Part shown: positions 1 through 8,336 of the stretch, piece by piece
Layout: the number at the start of each line of letters is the position of its first letter
How positions within the stretch are numbered: position 1 is the stretch's first letter
NCBI GenBank assembly: GCA_038228695.1
Contig: JBBRPA010000064.1
Span: 1 to 15,551, forward strand
Length of the DNA stretch: 15,551 nt
DNA from: DASVRZ01 sp038228695
GTDB lineage: Bacteria; Verrucomicrobiota; Verrucomicrobiia; Chthoniobacterales; DASVRZ01
Direction: 5' to 3'
Made by a program: the position numbers and the translations under genes
The notes under the pieces: generated by a model
What the model saw: the letters and a program-made list of their open reading frames with translations, nothing else
What the model was told of the DNA's origin: nothing
Database searches by the model: none

Positions 1-327
1 ACCTTTGGGCTCATTACCAACGACGAATTCATTGCGATTAATCAAGACCCTCTCGGTCAGGCCGCCCGCCGCGTCGTAAAAAACGACGACAAAACCGAAA
101 TCTGGGTGCGCGATCTCGCCGACGGCGCCAAGGCCGTCGGACTCATCAATCGCGGTGACGCCTCGGCAGCCGTGACCCTCAACCTCGCCGCCTCCCTCCT
201 CACAGGCACGTGGCAGGCGCGCGATGTCTGGAGCCGCAAGAATCTTGGTCGCTTGGAGGACAACTCTTCCTACACCGTCCCCAGACATGGCTCCGTCCTG
301 CTGCGCGTTTGGCAGAAGCCCTACTAA
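1..327 (+). CDS. GH27 alpha-galactosidase-like protein, C-terminal part (5' end outside window)
   Basis: The reading frame is open from base 1 to TAA at 325-327 and gives 108 residues. The sequence FIAINQDPLGQAARRV matches the end of the GH27 (clan GH-D) catalytic barrel, where the '(I)AINQDPLG' block is highly conserved. The remaining ~80 residues have the alternating hydrophobic pattern of the C-terminal antiparallel beta-domain (WVRDLADGAKAVGLINRG, then a RHGSVLLRVW ending). GH27 members hydrolyse terminal alpha-galactose, alpha-N-acetylgalactosamine or, in some subgroups, beta-L-arabinopyranose. The catalytic aspartates lie upstream of the window, so the specificity cannot be read. The next gene (GH95) starts 90 bp downstream on the same strand, so the two may be co-transcribed. 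The family call is firm; the substrate is not. Confidence 0.85.
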   Translation, partial: TFGLITNDEFIAINQDPLGQAARRVVKNDDKTEIWVRDLADGAKAVGLINRGDASAAVTLNLAASLLTGTWQARDVWSRKNLGRLEDNSSYTVPRHGSVLLRVWQKPY

Positions 328-417
328 CTTTCCTTCGCTCGAAAGAGGGATTACCAGTGAGGTCGGACTACCCAAAGTAAGCTTTTTACAGTTTATCAAA
401 TTGCCCCCATTCCCATC

Positions 418-3042
418 ATGAAAACCCCCGCCTTCGTTTTTTGTTTCATCACAGCTTTTGCGCCAACCGTCCCTTTGCTCTGCGGCGCGGAACCACCCAT
501 CTTGTGGTATTCGGACTCGGCCAAGACCGCGATGGAGGAGGCGCTGCCGGTCGGCAATGGTCGCCTCGGAGCCATGGTCTTCGGCGGAGTCGAGGAGGAG
601 CGCATCCAACTCAACGAGGACAGTCTGTGGACGGGCGATTTCAGTAACTACGGAGCTTATCAATCCCTTGGAAACATTTATTTTTCGTTCCAGACCGCGC
701 CTCGTCCGATCGTGACGACCCCGAGCGAACACTACGGAAACGAATTTGAGCCAGTGACCAATACCATCGACGGCGATTCCGCGACCAAGTGGTGCTTTAA
801 CACGAACGGTGAGGAAATTCTTTGGCAGATCGAGTCGCCAACCGGAGCTGGCCCAGCGCATTCCTATGGCTTTACCAGCGCCAACGACATACCTGAACGC
901 GATCCAAAAGATTGGGAATTTCTCGGCTCACGAGACGGAAAATCCTGGACGGTGCTCGATAAACAACAAAACCAACCCGTCTTTGAAAAACGGTTTGAAA
1001 CCAAGGTCTTTAAGTTCCAAAACTCTGTTGCCTACAAGTATTATCGTTTCCAGATTTCGGCCAACCACGGAGACGCCATGACGCAGTTTGCCGAAATTTC
1101 GATTCCCGGAATTACGGCACCCGAACCCGCCCCATTGCAGCACTATCGGCGCGAGCTTGATCTTTCCACCGCAACGGCCCGCACCAGCTATGTCCGCAAC
1201 GGCATTCCGTATCAGTGCGAGGTATTTGCCAGCCATCCAGACCAGATCATCGTCGCTCGGTGGACTTCGTCCAAATTGGGTGCGATCACCGGAATGATTA
1301 AACTCAAAGATGCGCACGGTCGCGAAACTAGCTATAAAAACGGGACTCTTACCTTCTCCGGCGAGTTAGACAATCAACTGCACTATGCGACCTGCGCGAA
1401 AATAATTAACAAAGGTGGGAAGATCGAGAATGTCAGCGAAGGAGTGAAAATTACTGGTGCAGATGAGGTCACCGTTTTGATCGGTGCGGGGACCGATTTT
1501 GTTTTTGATTATAGCAAATCTAATAAAAGCGGTGAAAATCCCGAGACCCGCGTGAGCAGACAAGTGGAGGCAGCGGCCCTAAAATCGTTCGCCGCGCTTA
1601 AGGCCGCTCAGTTGCAGGATTATCAATCCCTTTTCAACCGGGTTACAGTAGATTGGGGAACCTCCTCACCGCAGCAACTCGCACTTCCCACGAACCTTCG
1701 CAAAGTGCAGGCAGCCGCAACAGTAGATCCCTCTTTGGAGGAATTGTTGTTCCAATATGGCCGTTATTTGCTGATTTCCTGTTCACGTCTCGGGAGTTTG
1801 CCCGCCAACCTGCAAGGTCTTTGGAATGATAGTAATAACCCGCCGTGGATGTGCGATTACCACGCCAACATTAACGTGCAAATGAATTATTGGCCCGCTG
1901 AAACCACGAATCTGGCGGAGACCGCGTTGCCGCTTTTTGATTGGATGCAAGATCTCCTGCCCCCGTGGCGCACAAATACTCGTGAGGAAAATGAATTCTC
2001 GCTTCCAGACGGAAAGCCTGTGCGTGGTTGGGCGGTTCGGACGGGCTTGAATACTTGGGGAGCCGGCACTTTCAAATGGGATAAAACCGCCAACGCGTGG
2101 CTCCTACAACATCTTTGGGAACACTACGCCTTCAGCGGAGACAAAGTATTTTTGAAAAACACGGCTTACCCAATGATGAAAGAAATCGTGGAATTTTGGG
2201 AGGACCATCTTAAGACACTTCCCGATGGCAGCCTAGTCGTTCCGCATGGCTGGTCGCCGGAGCACGGCCCGGAGGAGGACGGGACCAGTTACAACCAGCA
2301 GATCGTCTGGGACCTCTTTACTAACTATGTCGAGGCAGCGGATGTTCTCGGAATCGATCGCGAGTATCGGGATAAAATTTTTGCCATGCGCGAAAAATTG
2401 GTGGGACCAAAAATCGGCAAATGGGGTCAGCTCCAGGAGTGGATGGACGACTGCGACGATCCGAACGATCATCACCGCCACACCTCGCACCTCTTCGGCG
2501 TTTTTCCGGGCAGGCAAATCAGCGTGGCAAAAACTCCCGAGTTAGCCAAAGCCGCCAAAGTTTCGCTCGACGCGCGGGGGACGACGGGTGATGTGCGCGA
2601 ATGGTCATTCGCCTGGCGCACCGCGCTCTATGCGCGACTGCACGACGCGGAAAGTGCGCACGCGATGTTGCAAAATTTATTCTCCGACCGGAACACTTGC
2701 CTCAACATTTTTGGCCTCCATCCGCCGATGCAAATGGACGGCAATTTTGGCATCACCTGCGGCATTGCGGAGATGCTTTTGCAAAGTCACGAAGACGAAA
2801 TCAACCTCCTGCCCGCGCTTCCAAAAGCGTGGCCGACGGGAAGCGTCAAAGGTCTCCGCGCCCGCGGTGGTTTTGAAGTGGGAATGACGTGGAAAGAGGG
2901 CCTGCTAACCTCCGCCGAAATTCACAGCACCGGCGGAACGAGCGCAAAACTGCGGAGCGGAGAAACGACTAACACCGTCGCGCTGAAACCAGGCGAAACC
3001 GTCCGTCTAAGCGCCGCGTTACAGCCACTCGGCAAACCCTAG
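418..3042 (+). CDS. Secreted GH95 alpha-L-fucosidase with a discoidin-like module nested in its N-terminal domain
   Basis: 874 residues. Signal peptide about 1-24 (hydrophobic core, then CGA before EPP). The GH95 N-terminal domain begins at about 28 with the characteristic LPVGNGRLGAMVFGG (43-57) and LNEDSLWTGD blocks. It is interrupted at about residue 93 by ~145 residues resembling an F5/8 type C (CBM32-like) module: IDGDSATKWCF, SANDIPERDPKDWEFLGSRD, then YYRF. It resumes at about 239 with HYRRELDLSTATARTSY. The (alpha/alpha)6 catalytic domain carries the family's active-site set: N484 and N486 in NINVQMNYWPAE, E615 in WSPEHG (general acid) and D774 in MDGNFG. These correspond to N421, N423, E566 and D766 of Bifidobacterium AfcA. 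GH95 enzymes are inverting and mostly remove alpha-1,2-linked fucose; some act on alpha-L-galactose. The ATG has no Shine-Dalgarno sequence. It lies downstream of the GH27 gene, and convergent with the minus-strand gene that ends 32 bp after it. Confidence 0.93.
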   Translation: MKTPAFVFCFITAFAPTVPLLCGAEPPILWYSDSAKTAMEEALPVGNGRLGAMVFGGVEEERIQLNEDSLWTGDFSNYGAYQSLGNIYFSFQTAPRPIVTTPSEHYGNEFEPVTNTIDGDSATKWCFNTNGEEILWQIESPTGAGPAHSYGFTSANDIPERDPKDWEFLGSRDGKSWTVLDKQQNQPVFEKRFETKVFKFQNSVAYKYYRFQISANHGDAMTQFAEISIPGITAPEPAPLQHYRRELDLSTATARTSYVRNGIPYQCEVFASHPDQIIVARWTSSKLGAITGMIKLKDAHGRETSYKNGTLTFSGELDNQLHYATCAKIINKGGKIENVSEGVKITGADEVTVLIGAGTDFVFDYSKSNKSGENPETRVSRQVEAAALKSFAALKAAQLQDYQSLFNRVTVDWGTSSPQQLALPTNLRKVQAAATVDPSLEELLFQYGRYLLISCSRLGSLPANLQGLWNDSNNPPWMCDYHANINVQMNYWPAETTNLAETALPLFDWMQDLLPPWRTNTREENEFSLPDGKPVRGWAVRTGLNTWGAGTFKWDKTANAWLLQHLWEHYAFSGDKVFLKNTAYPMMKEIVEFWEDHLKTLPDGSLVVPHGWSPEHGPEEDGTSYNQQIVWDLFTNYVEAADVLGIDREYRDKIFAMREKLVGPKIGKWGQLQEWMDDCDDPNDHHRHTSHLFGVFPGRQISVAKTPELAKAAKVSLDARGTTGDVREWSFAWRTALYARLHDAESAHAMLQNLFSDRNTCLNIFGLHPPMQMDGNFGITCGIAEMLLQSHEDEINLLPALPKAWPTGSVKGLRARGGFEVGMTWKEGLLTSAEIHSTGGTSAKLRSGETTNTVALKPGETVRLSAALQPLGKP
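694..1131 (+). other. Nested F5/8 type C-like (discoidin) module inside the GH95 gene
   Basis: Codons ~93-238 of the GH95 gene interrupt its N-terminal beta-sandwich between YQSLGNIYFSF and HYRRELDL, which adjoin almost directly in ordinary GH95 enzymes. The inserted piece has discoidin hallmarks: IDGD-x-x-TKW near its start, SANDIPERDPKDWEFLGSRD in the middle (a block recurrent in discoidin-like modules of environmental bacteria), and a YYRF strand followed by Q-x-AEI near the end. Such modules usually bind terminal sugars such as galactose or fucose. The borders are judged by eye. Confidence 0.7.
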
Positions 3043-3074
3043 TTGCTACGTTTTTCCGCAATTGAACGCTATTC

Positions 3075-3773
3075 CTACTTCTCCGAAGGGACGAGTTGGA
3101 TGCCGCAAACGAACCCGCGCGGATACGGATCTTGGGAAAGTCCGGCGCGGACCTCGAGTTCGATCGAGTCTTTGGTTAGCTTGTAAAATCTAACATAATT
3201 TCCTGGCTGCGCTTCTTCGCTGGTTGGAGCGTTGCTCGATTCCTCAAAATCTCCCTGGAAGGAATTTCTACCGGCATCTTTTCCACAAATAATCTGATCA
3301 TCTATTTGGAATTCACTCACGCGGCTCGCTGGACCGTTTTGTTCGTCAAAATAGACCAGCACATCGTAGGGTTGACCAGAAAAGGTCGAGCCCATTCCGG
3401 CGAGGTTTACCTTGGTGGGGTGATCGGTTTCACAGTCGAGATACTCTTTCATCATCCGCGCATTGCCCGGTTGATCTTCAATCTCGCCGTTGGAATAATT
3501 TTCCCGGCCACCTTCCCATTTCACTTTAATCGCGGTCTTTTTTCCGTTCGAATCTTCGAGGTCGCTCGCCGAACCCGACTGGCTCGTCTCCACATTCCAA
3601 TGACTCGCTTCGACCACGCCCGCTTTTTCGTCGGAACCCATGACCAAATCCTTCGCAAAATCAATGCTAACAATGGGCCCATTCTGAGCGTGGAGTGAAT
3701 CGATGCCGCAGGTGGCCAAAAGTCCAATTGTGCCGGCGAAAAGAAAACGGGGTAGGTTGGTGGGGAGCTTCAT
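3075..3773 (-). CDS. Secreted protein of unknown function, 232 aa
   Basis: The gene starts at ATG 3773 and ends at the complement of 3075. Signal peptide 1-29: basic n-region, hydrophobic FLFAGTIGLLATCG, then LHA before QNGP. The LATC stretch is a poor lipobox because Thr stands at -1, so signal peptidase I cleavage looks likelier. The mature part (~200 residues) looks like one all-beta domain, with SIDFAKDLVMGS, KAGVVEASHWNVET, LEDSNGKKTAIKVKW, DQPGNARMMKEYLD and YDVLVYFDEQNG. I recall this pattern (IDF.., GVV.A..WN, L.DS.G, MM.GYLD, YDV.VYFD) from uncharacterised exported proteins of Verrucomicrobia and Planctomycetes, but I know no biochemical role. C113, C163 and C223 could allow a disulfide. 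It opposes all neighbouring genes and shares a 115-bp divergent upstream region with the polysaccharide lyase. A carbohydrate-binding role is only a guess. Confidence 0.8.
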   Translation of the reverse strand: MKLPTNLPRFLFAGTIGLLATCGIDSLHAQNGPIVSIDFAKDLVMGSDEKAGVVEASHWNVETSQSGSASDLEDSNGKKTAIKVKWEGGRENYSNGEIEDQPGNARMMKEYLDCETDHPTKVNLAGMGSTFSGQPYDVLVYFDEQNGPASRVSEFQIDDQIICGKDAGRNSFQGDFEESSNAPTSEEAQPGNYVRFYKLTKDSIELEVRAGLSQDPYPRGFVCGIQLVPSEK

Positions 3774-3888
3774 AGATTAAAAGTAGCACATGGCGGGAGC
3801 ATTTTCCCATCCCGATTCGGGGGCTGTCGGGGATTACTCTTAAGAGTAGTGCTATTGCCATTGAACCTTCCTAGATTCAGTTTGTGCA
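3774..3888. promoter_or_regulatory. Divergent intergenic region with a 14-bp perfect palindrome
   Basis: This 115-bp gap separates the start of the minus-strand 232-aa protein gene from the start of the plus-strand lyase gene, so both promoters should lie here. It contains the perfect inverted repeat TACTCTTAAGAGTA at 3835-3848, centred about 47 bp upstream of the lyase ATG. A palindrome of this size is compatible with a dimeric repressor or activator site. No convincing -35/-10 pair and no Shine-Dalgarno sequence were seen for either gene. The operator role is an inference. Confidence 0.4.
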
Positions 3889-5799
3889 ATGGCTCTCAAC
3901 GATTCGAATCCTCCGACTGCCAGACCGACGATTGGTCGAACGCAATCAGTAACGACGAGGCGCTTTATTCATCTTTTCGGATGGCTTGTCGGTGGCATTA
4001 TCCTTCAATTCATGACCCTTCCCGCCCCCGCCGTGACTGAGGAGAAAATGCGAGACGTGCTGCAAAATCATCTCCGCCCGCATCCCCGTTTGCTGCTTCC
4101 TCCCGGAGCGGGAAATACCTTGCGAGCGAAAATCGCAGGCGATCCGCTTCTCAAGAAAATCGCGGAAAACATTCTCGCGGATGCTTGTGAGCTGCTTCCA
4201 CAAACACCTCCTACCCGGCAACTTGTGGGCAAACGTTTGCTCACTGTCTCGCGGGAGTATCTCCGCCGCATCACAATTCTAGCCATGGCTTGGGAAATCT
4301 CCGGTGACCGTCGCTTTTGCGAAAAAGCGACCGGAGATATGCTGGCTGCAGCGGCATTTACGGACTGGCATCCGGAGCATTTTCTCGACACTGCGGAAAT
4401 GACGGCGGCAGTTGCCATCGGCTATGATTGGTTGCAAAACGAGATGCCCCCGGGCGACCGCCAAGTCGTGCTGCAAGCCATTCTCAAAAAAGGACTCCAG
4501 CCTTCGCTTAAAGGAAAGCCGTGGTGGGTCAATGCAGAAAATAATTGGAATCAAGTGTGCCACGGCGGATTGACTCTCGGTGCGCTCGCCATTGCCGATG
4601 TGGAACCGAAAATCGCGGCCAAAATTTTAGCGCGTGCGGTCAATAATCTCCCTTACGCCATGCAAAGCTATGCACCGGACGGGGCCTACCCCGAAGGCCC
4701 CGGATATTACGAGTATGGAACAACTTACAACGCCCTGCTCGTCGCCGCGTTGGAGTCAGCCCTCGGTCAGGATTTCGGTCTTTCCGCGCAGCCCGGTTTC
4801 TTACAATCCGCCTCCTATTTACTTTACGCCACTGGACCAACTGGCCGTTTTCATAACTATTCCGATTGTGGTGCAGAAGCTAGTTTGCTCCCCGCAGTTT
4901 TCTGGATTGCGAAAAAAAACCTCGACCCGAGCGTCCTTTATTGCCAATCACAATTTCTCGAGAAACGCGTCGGCGGGACGTCTTCTCATCCTGGAAATAA
5001 GGCATTGGAGTTCATTCCACTCTGGCTGGAGAAAGACTTTGCGCCCGCTCCACCAGAGACGCTCGACTGGGTCGGCCAGGGAACAAATCCGGTCGCTTTT
5101 TTTCGGAGCAGTTGGGACCGAAAAGCTGCCTACGTCGGGATTAAAGCGGGGTCGCCCTCGGTCAATCATGGGCACATGGATGTCGGCTCCTTCGTTTTCG
5201 ATGCGGACGGAGTCCGCTGGGTGCACGACCCTGGAATGCAGGAATATCAAAGCCTGGAAAGCGCGGGAATAGACCTCTGGAACATGCGCCAGACCTCTAG
5301 CCGGTGGAAGGTTTTTCGCCTGTCGAACCACTCCCATGCCACATTGATCATCGATGGAGCTTTGCAAAACGTCAGCGGCCACGCGGGATTGCTAACCTCC
5401 GACCTCGGCGGAATCTCACCTTCCGCGACCGTCGATTTGTCGGAGATTTATTCCGCTCAAGCGAACAAAGTTGTCCGCACATTCCACTTTGAAAACCGCC
5501 GTTCTTTGCTGATATCCGATGTGTTGGAAGGCATCAGCGGGAAAACCATTCGCTGGCAAATTCCGACCCTCGCCGAAGCGAAATTGGACGGTCCGCAAGC
5601 CACCCTCATTCAGGACGGACGATCGCTCACCGCGACGATTATTTCCCCAAAGGACGGCAGTTGGAAGATAAGCGATGCAGCCAAACCTCGTGCGCCTTTC
5701 GATGCCCCGAATCCGGGCCTCAAACTCCTCGCCGCCGACGTGGTTGCAGGATCGAGCGACCGCGTTGAGATCATCGTGCGGCTTTCTCCGGCTCACTAG
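3889..5799 (+). CDS. Secreted heparinase II/III-family polysaccharide lyase
   Basis: 636 residues. The long N-terminus (to about 48) has a basic n-region with TTRRFIHLF, a hydrophobic core (GWLVGGIILQF) and LPAPA before VTEE, so it is exported; the twin arginine only partly fits a Tat motif. Residues ~60-380 resemble an (alpha/alpha) toroid, with NNWNQVCHGG (218-227) and PDGAYPEGPGYYEYGTTY (263-280). Tyrosines such as Y273/Y274 are candidates for the catalytic Tyr. The C-terminal heparinase II/III beta-domain has NHGHMDVGSFVFDADG (426-441), then VHDPG (445-449) and NHSHATLIIDG (480-490). H429, D447 and H481/H483 match in order and spacing the His/Asp/His zinc site of Pedobacter heparinase II. 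The fold is shared by PL12, PL15, PL17 and PL21, so heparan, alginate and other uronic-acid chains are all possible; I cannot choose. No in-frame start lies between a stop at 3871 and the ATG. GH29 follows after 47 bp. Confidence 0.85.
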   Translation: MALNDSNPPTARPTIGRTQSVTTRRFIHLFGWLVGGIILQFMTLPAPAVTEEKMRDVLQNHLRPHPRLLLPPGAGNTLRAKIAGDPLLKKIAENILADACELLPQTPPTRQLVGKRLLTVSREYLRRITILAMAWEISGDRRFCEKATGDMLAAAAFTDWHPEHFLDTAEMTAAVAIGYDWLQNEMPPGDRQVVLQAILKKGLQPSLKGKPWWVNAENNWNQVCHGGLTLGALAIADVEPKIAAKILARAVNNLPYAMQSYAPDGAYPEGPGYYEYGTTYNALLVAALESALGQDFGLSAQPGFLQSASYLLYATGPTGRFHNYSDCGAEASLLPAVFWIAKKNLDPSVLYCQSQFLEKRVGGTSSHPGNKALEFIPLWLEKDFAPAPPETLDWVGQGTNPVAFFRSSWDRKAAYVGIKAGSPSVNHGHMDVGSFVFDADGVRWVHDPGMQEYQSLESAGIDLWNMRQTSSRWKVFRLSNHSHATLIIDGALQNVSGHAGLLTSDLGGISPSATVDLSEIYSAQANKVVRTFHFENRRSLLISDVLEGISGKTIRWQIPTLAEAKLDGPQATLIQDGRSLTATIISPKDGSWKISDAAKPRAPFDAPNPGLKLLAADVVAGSSDRVEIIVRLSPAH

Positions 5800-5846
5800 C
5801 CAAAAGAGCAATAGGCAGATTCAACAAAATAGCCGATTTTCTAATT

Positions 5847-8303
5847 GTGAAAATCCCCCATTTGGCAGGCTTGTTTCTGCTCCTAACTAAAATCGTTGCC
5901 GTGGCTCAGATTCCCAATGTCGAGTGGAAGAAGACTGACGGTCCCCAAGAAAAAAGCCCTTCCCTGGCCATTCGCGAAAAAGTCACCCCCGGCCCGTTCC
6001 AGCCGACTTGGGAATCGCTGGCCAACTATCAATGTCCCGATTGGTATCGCGACGCGAAGTTTGGTATTTTTCTCCATTGGAGCATTAATTCGGTCGTGCC
6101 AGGCGGAAACGACGGATGGTATGGGCGCCAGATGTATATGCAAACCGGCGCACCATGGGGCAACGCCTACTCTTATCACGTCAAAACATACGGACATCCG
6201 TCTGTCTTCGGATACAAGGATTTGATGCCACTTTGGAAGGCGGAGAAATTCGATCCGACCGAACTCGTCAACCTCTTCAAAAAGGCTGGTGCGCGCTACA
6301 TCGTGCCGGTTGCCGTGCACCATGATAACTTCGACAACTACGCCTCGTCTCATCAGCCTTGGAATTCGGTCAATATGGGCCCCCATCGCGACCTCATCGG
6401 TGCTTGGGAAAAAGCGACCCGGGCGGCAGGGTTAAAATTTGGGGCCTCCTCACACTCCGACCGTGCGTGGGGCTGGTATGAATTCAGCCGAGGCAGCGAC
6501 AGCGATGGCGATCTCAAGGGCGTTCCCTACGATGGAGTGCAGACCAAAGCGGACGGTAAAGGAAAGTGGTGGGAAGGCTACGATCCAGAGGATCTTTACG
6601 GTCCCGTCCGACACTCCGGAGGTGATCAGGACCAAGACCCTTCAGCCATTGCCCGCTACAGCACGGCTTGGGTTAATCGCACACTGGAGTTAGTGAACAA
6701 ATACAAACTAGACTTGCTCTATTTCGACGGTGGTATGCCCATGGGCGACCTCGGGCTCAAGGTCACCGCCAGCCTCTACAACAATCACATCACCAAAGGA
6801 AAAACCGAGTCCGTACTCAATATTAAATGGAATCCTCCACGCTCCGCCTGCGTCGAAGATTTGGAAAAGGGACTCTCAAACTTTATCCGGCCTCAGCCGT
6901 GGCAATTGGACGCATCGATTAATAACATGTGGTTCACAGATAATCTGCCGCTTGAGCTGAGCAGCGAGCAGATCGTTCATACCCTAGTCGATTGTGCTAG
7001 TAAAAATGGCAATCTTCTCCTCAACGTCGCCTTGCACGCAGATGGAACTACGGACCCGGAAGAGCGTCGGCGTTTGCTCGAAGTTGGAGCATGGCTCACG
7101 ACCAACGGACAAGCGATCTACGGCACTCGCCCGACTCATCTTTCAGGCGAGGGGCCGACCTTCGTTAAAAACTGGCTTGCGGTTGACAAAAATCTCCCGG
7201 CTTTTACGAGCGAAGACGTGCGCTTCACCGCCAAAGGCGACACTCTCTACGCCGTGCTCATGCGCCGCCCATCAGGCACCGTCCATATCCAAGCATTGCG
7301 GAGCGGCTCCGGCGTCTTCGACGGCAAAATCAAAAATGTAACCCTCTTGGGAAATCCTGGAAAACTAACCTGGATACAAGATAGTTTAGGCCTCCACGTC
7401 ACTTTGCCGGCCCCACTTCCGGGGGACTCAAGCGCTGGCCTCGGTGCGGCTCTGGAAATTTCAGGTCTTACCGGCCTCACCCGCGACGGCATGGTGCGGC
7501 CTCAGGCAAATGGAGATATGCTATTGAATTGCTGGGACGCAAAAATCACCGGCAACCGATTGGCACCGAAAGATTATGAACCAGCGCTTTGCGATTGGAA
7601 CAACTCTGCGGATTTCGCCACTTGGGATCTCGTTTGCCCAACTCCCGGCACCTATACAGTGCAGGCTTGGTATGCCACCGATGAGTCCTCTGAGGCCGTC
7701 TTGGAAACTCCGTGGTCCACCGATCTCGCTTGGTCCATCGAGCCGACCAAAGACTACAAAACATTTCGCTTAGCGACATTAGGCGAAGTGAAGGTCGCCA
7801 AAGCAGGGCGTTATTCGGTCTCGCTTAAACCCGTTTCTGGCAAATGGAGATGGCTTAATTTGTCATACCTGTTAATTAAAAATCCGGTTACCACTCCCTC
7901 AGCCAGTGGCGAGCTTAACCTGCCAATCACCGCTGCCACACTCAACGGCACGCAATTTTTCCTGCAACAGCAAGGTGGCGCGACGAATCTAGGAGGTTGG
8001 AAATCACCCGCCGAATGGGTGGAATGGGGCAAAGCCCGATTCGCGAAAGCGGGACGCTACACCATCACGATCTTGGGAGCAGCCGGTGACGGCTCCTCAG
8101 GGTTGGACGTTACCGTTGGCGATGCCACTGCCTCATGCATGGTCGATGCCACGGAGAACTGGGATAAACTGGAGCCATTGACCGTGGGAGAAATCGAGAT
8201 CAAAGCACCGGGCGATTACCCCATCGAGATTCATCCTACGAGTCACGATTGGCGTGCTATCAACCTTGCAAAAATCACCTTTGTTCCAAGCGCCAAGCCC
8301 TAG
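5847..8303 (+). CDS. Secreted GH29 alpha-L-fucosidase with two tandem C-terminal beta-sandwich modules
   Basis: 818 residues from a GTG start. The start is supported by an immediate signal peptide (1-20, AVA before QIPN). The GH29 barrel spans about 52-430: WYRDAKFGIFLHWSINSVV (66-84), VAVHHDNFDNYASSH (155-169), LLYFDGG (290-296), and NGNLLLNVALHADG (387-400) near its end. D294 in YFDGG is the expected nucleophile of this retaining family; the acid/base cannot be assigned by eye. Residues ~430-545 are a beta-domain. Two similar modules of about 125 residues follow (~555-680 and ~690-816). Each carries an AGRY strand and an LGEVKV/VGEIEI-type strand and ends in WRWLNL or WRAINL, which points to internal duplication. 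They are probably carbohydrate-binding, though I cannot name the family. The enzyme would release alpha-1,2/3/4/6-linked fucose outside the cytoplasm. It lies 47 bp after the lyase and 33 bp before GH43, consistent with one operon. No Shine-Dalgarno sequence precedes the GTG. Confidence 0.92.
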   Translation: MKIPHLAGLFLLLTKIVAVAQIPNVEWKKTDGPQEKSPSLAIREKVTPGPFQPTWESLANYQCPDWYRDAKFGIFLHWSINSVVPGGNDGWYGRQMYMQTGAPWGNAYSYHVKTYGHPSVFGYKDLMPLWKAEKFDPTELVNLFKKAGARYIVPVAVHHDNFDNYASSHQPWNSVNMGPHRDLIGAWEKATRAAGLKFGASSHSDRAWGWYEFSRGSDSDGDLKGVPYDGVQTKADGKGKWWEGYDPEDLYGPVRHSGGDQDQDPSAIARYSTAWVNRTLELVNKYKLDLLYFDGGMPMGDLGLKVTASLYNNHITKGKTESVLNIKWNPPRSACVEDLEKGLSNFIRPQPWQLDASINNMWFTDNLPLELSSEQIVHTLVDCASKNGNLLLNVALHADGTTDPEERRRLLEVGAWLTTNGQAIYGTRPTHLSGEGPTFVKNWLAVDKNLPAFTSEDVRFTAKGDTLYAVLMRRPSGTVHIQALRSGSGVFDGKIKNVTLLGNPGKLTWIQDSLGLHVTLPAPLPGDSSAGLGAALEISGLTGLTRDGMVRPQANGDMLLNCWDAKITGNRLAPKDYEPALCDWNNSADFATWDLVCPTPGTYTVQAWYATDESSEAVLETPWSTDLAWSIEPTKDYKTFRLATLGEVKVAKAGRYSVSLKPVSGKWRWLNLSYLLIKNPVTTPSASGELNLPITAATLNGTQFFLQQQGGATNLGGWKSPAEWVEWGKARFAKAGRYTITILGAAGDGSSGLDVTVGDATASCMVDATENWDKLEPLTVGEIEIKAPGDYPIEIHPTSHDWRAINLAKITFVPSAKP
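7509..8294 (+). repeat. Two diverged tandem protein modules at the end of the GH29 gene
   Basis: Codons ~555-680 and ~690-816 encode two modules with the same strand order. Shared marks are a Trp-containing segment after the first strands (WNNSADFATWDL against WKSPAEWVEWGK), an AGRY/PGTY turn, an LGEVKVAKAGRY or VGEIEIKAPGDY segment, and a closing WRWLNLSYLLI or WRAINLAKITF. The match is at protein level only; the DNA copies have diverged, so the duplication is old. Confidence 0.55.
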
Positions 8304-8336
8304 CACAACGGGAAGAATGATTCATAGCATAACGAT

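Noticed and set aside
328..345. Stem CTTTC/GAAAG after the GH27 stop as a terminator
   Set aside because: Only five AT-rich pairs with an 8-base loop and no T-run. It is too weak, and the following gene is on the same strand.
3707..3712. Lipobox in the 232-aa secreted protein (LATC)
   Set aside because: Thr at -1 is atypical, and a better signal peptidase I site (LHA before QN) follows at residue 29.
4634..5272. Overlapping plus-strand open frame of 212 codons
   Set aside because: It is an out-of-frame reading of the polysaccharide lyase, whose own frame carries the NHGHMD and PEGPGYYEY motifs. No independent start signal or domain was seen.
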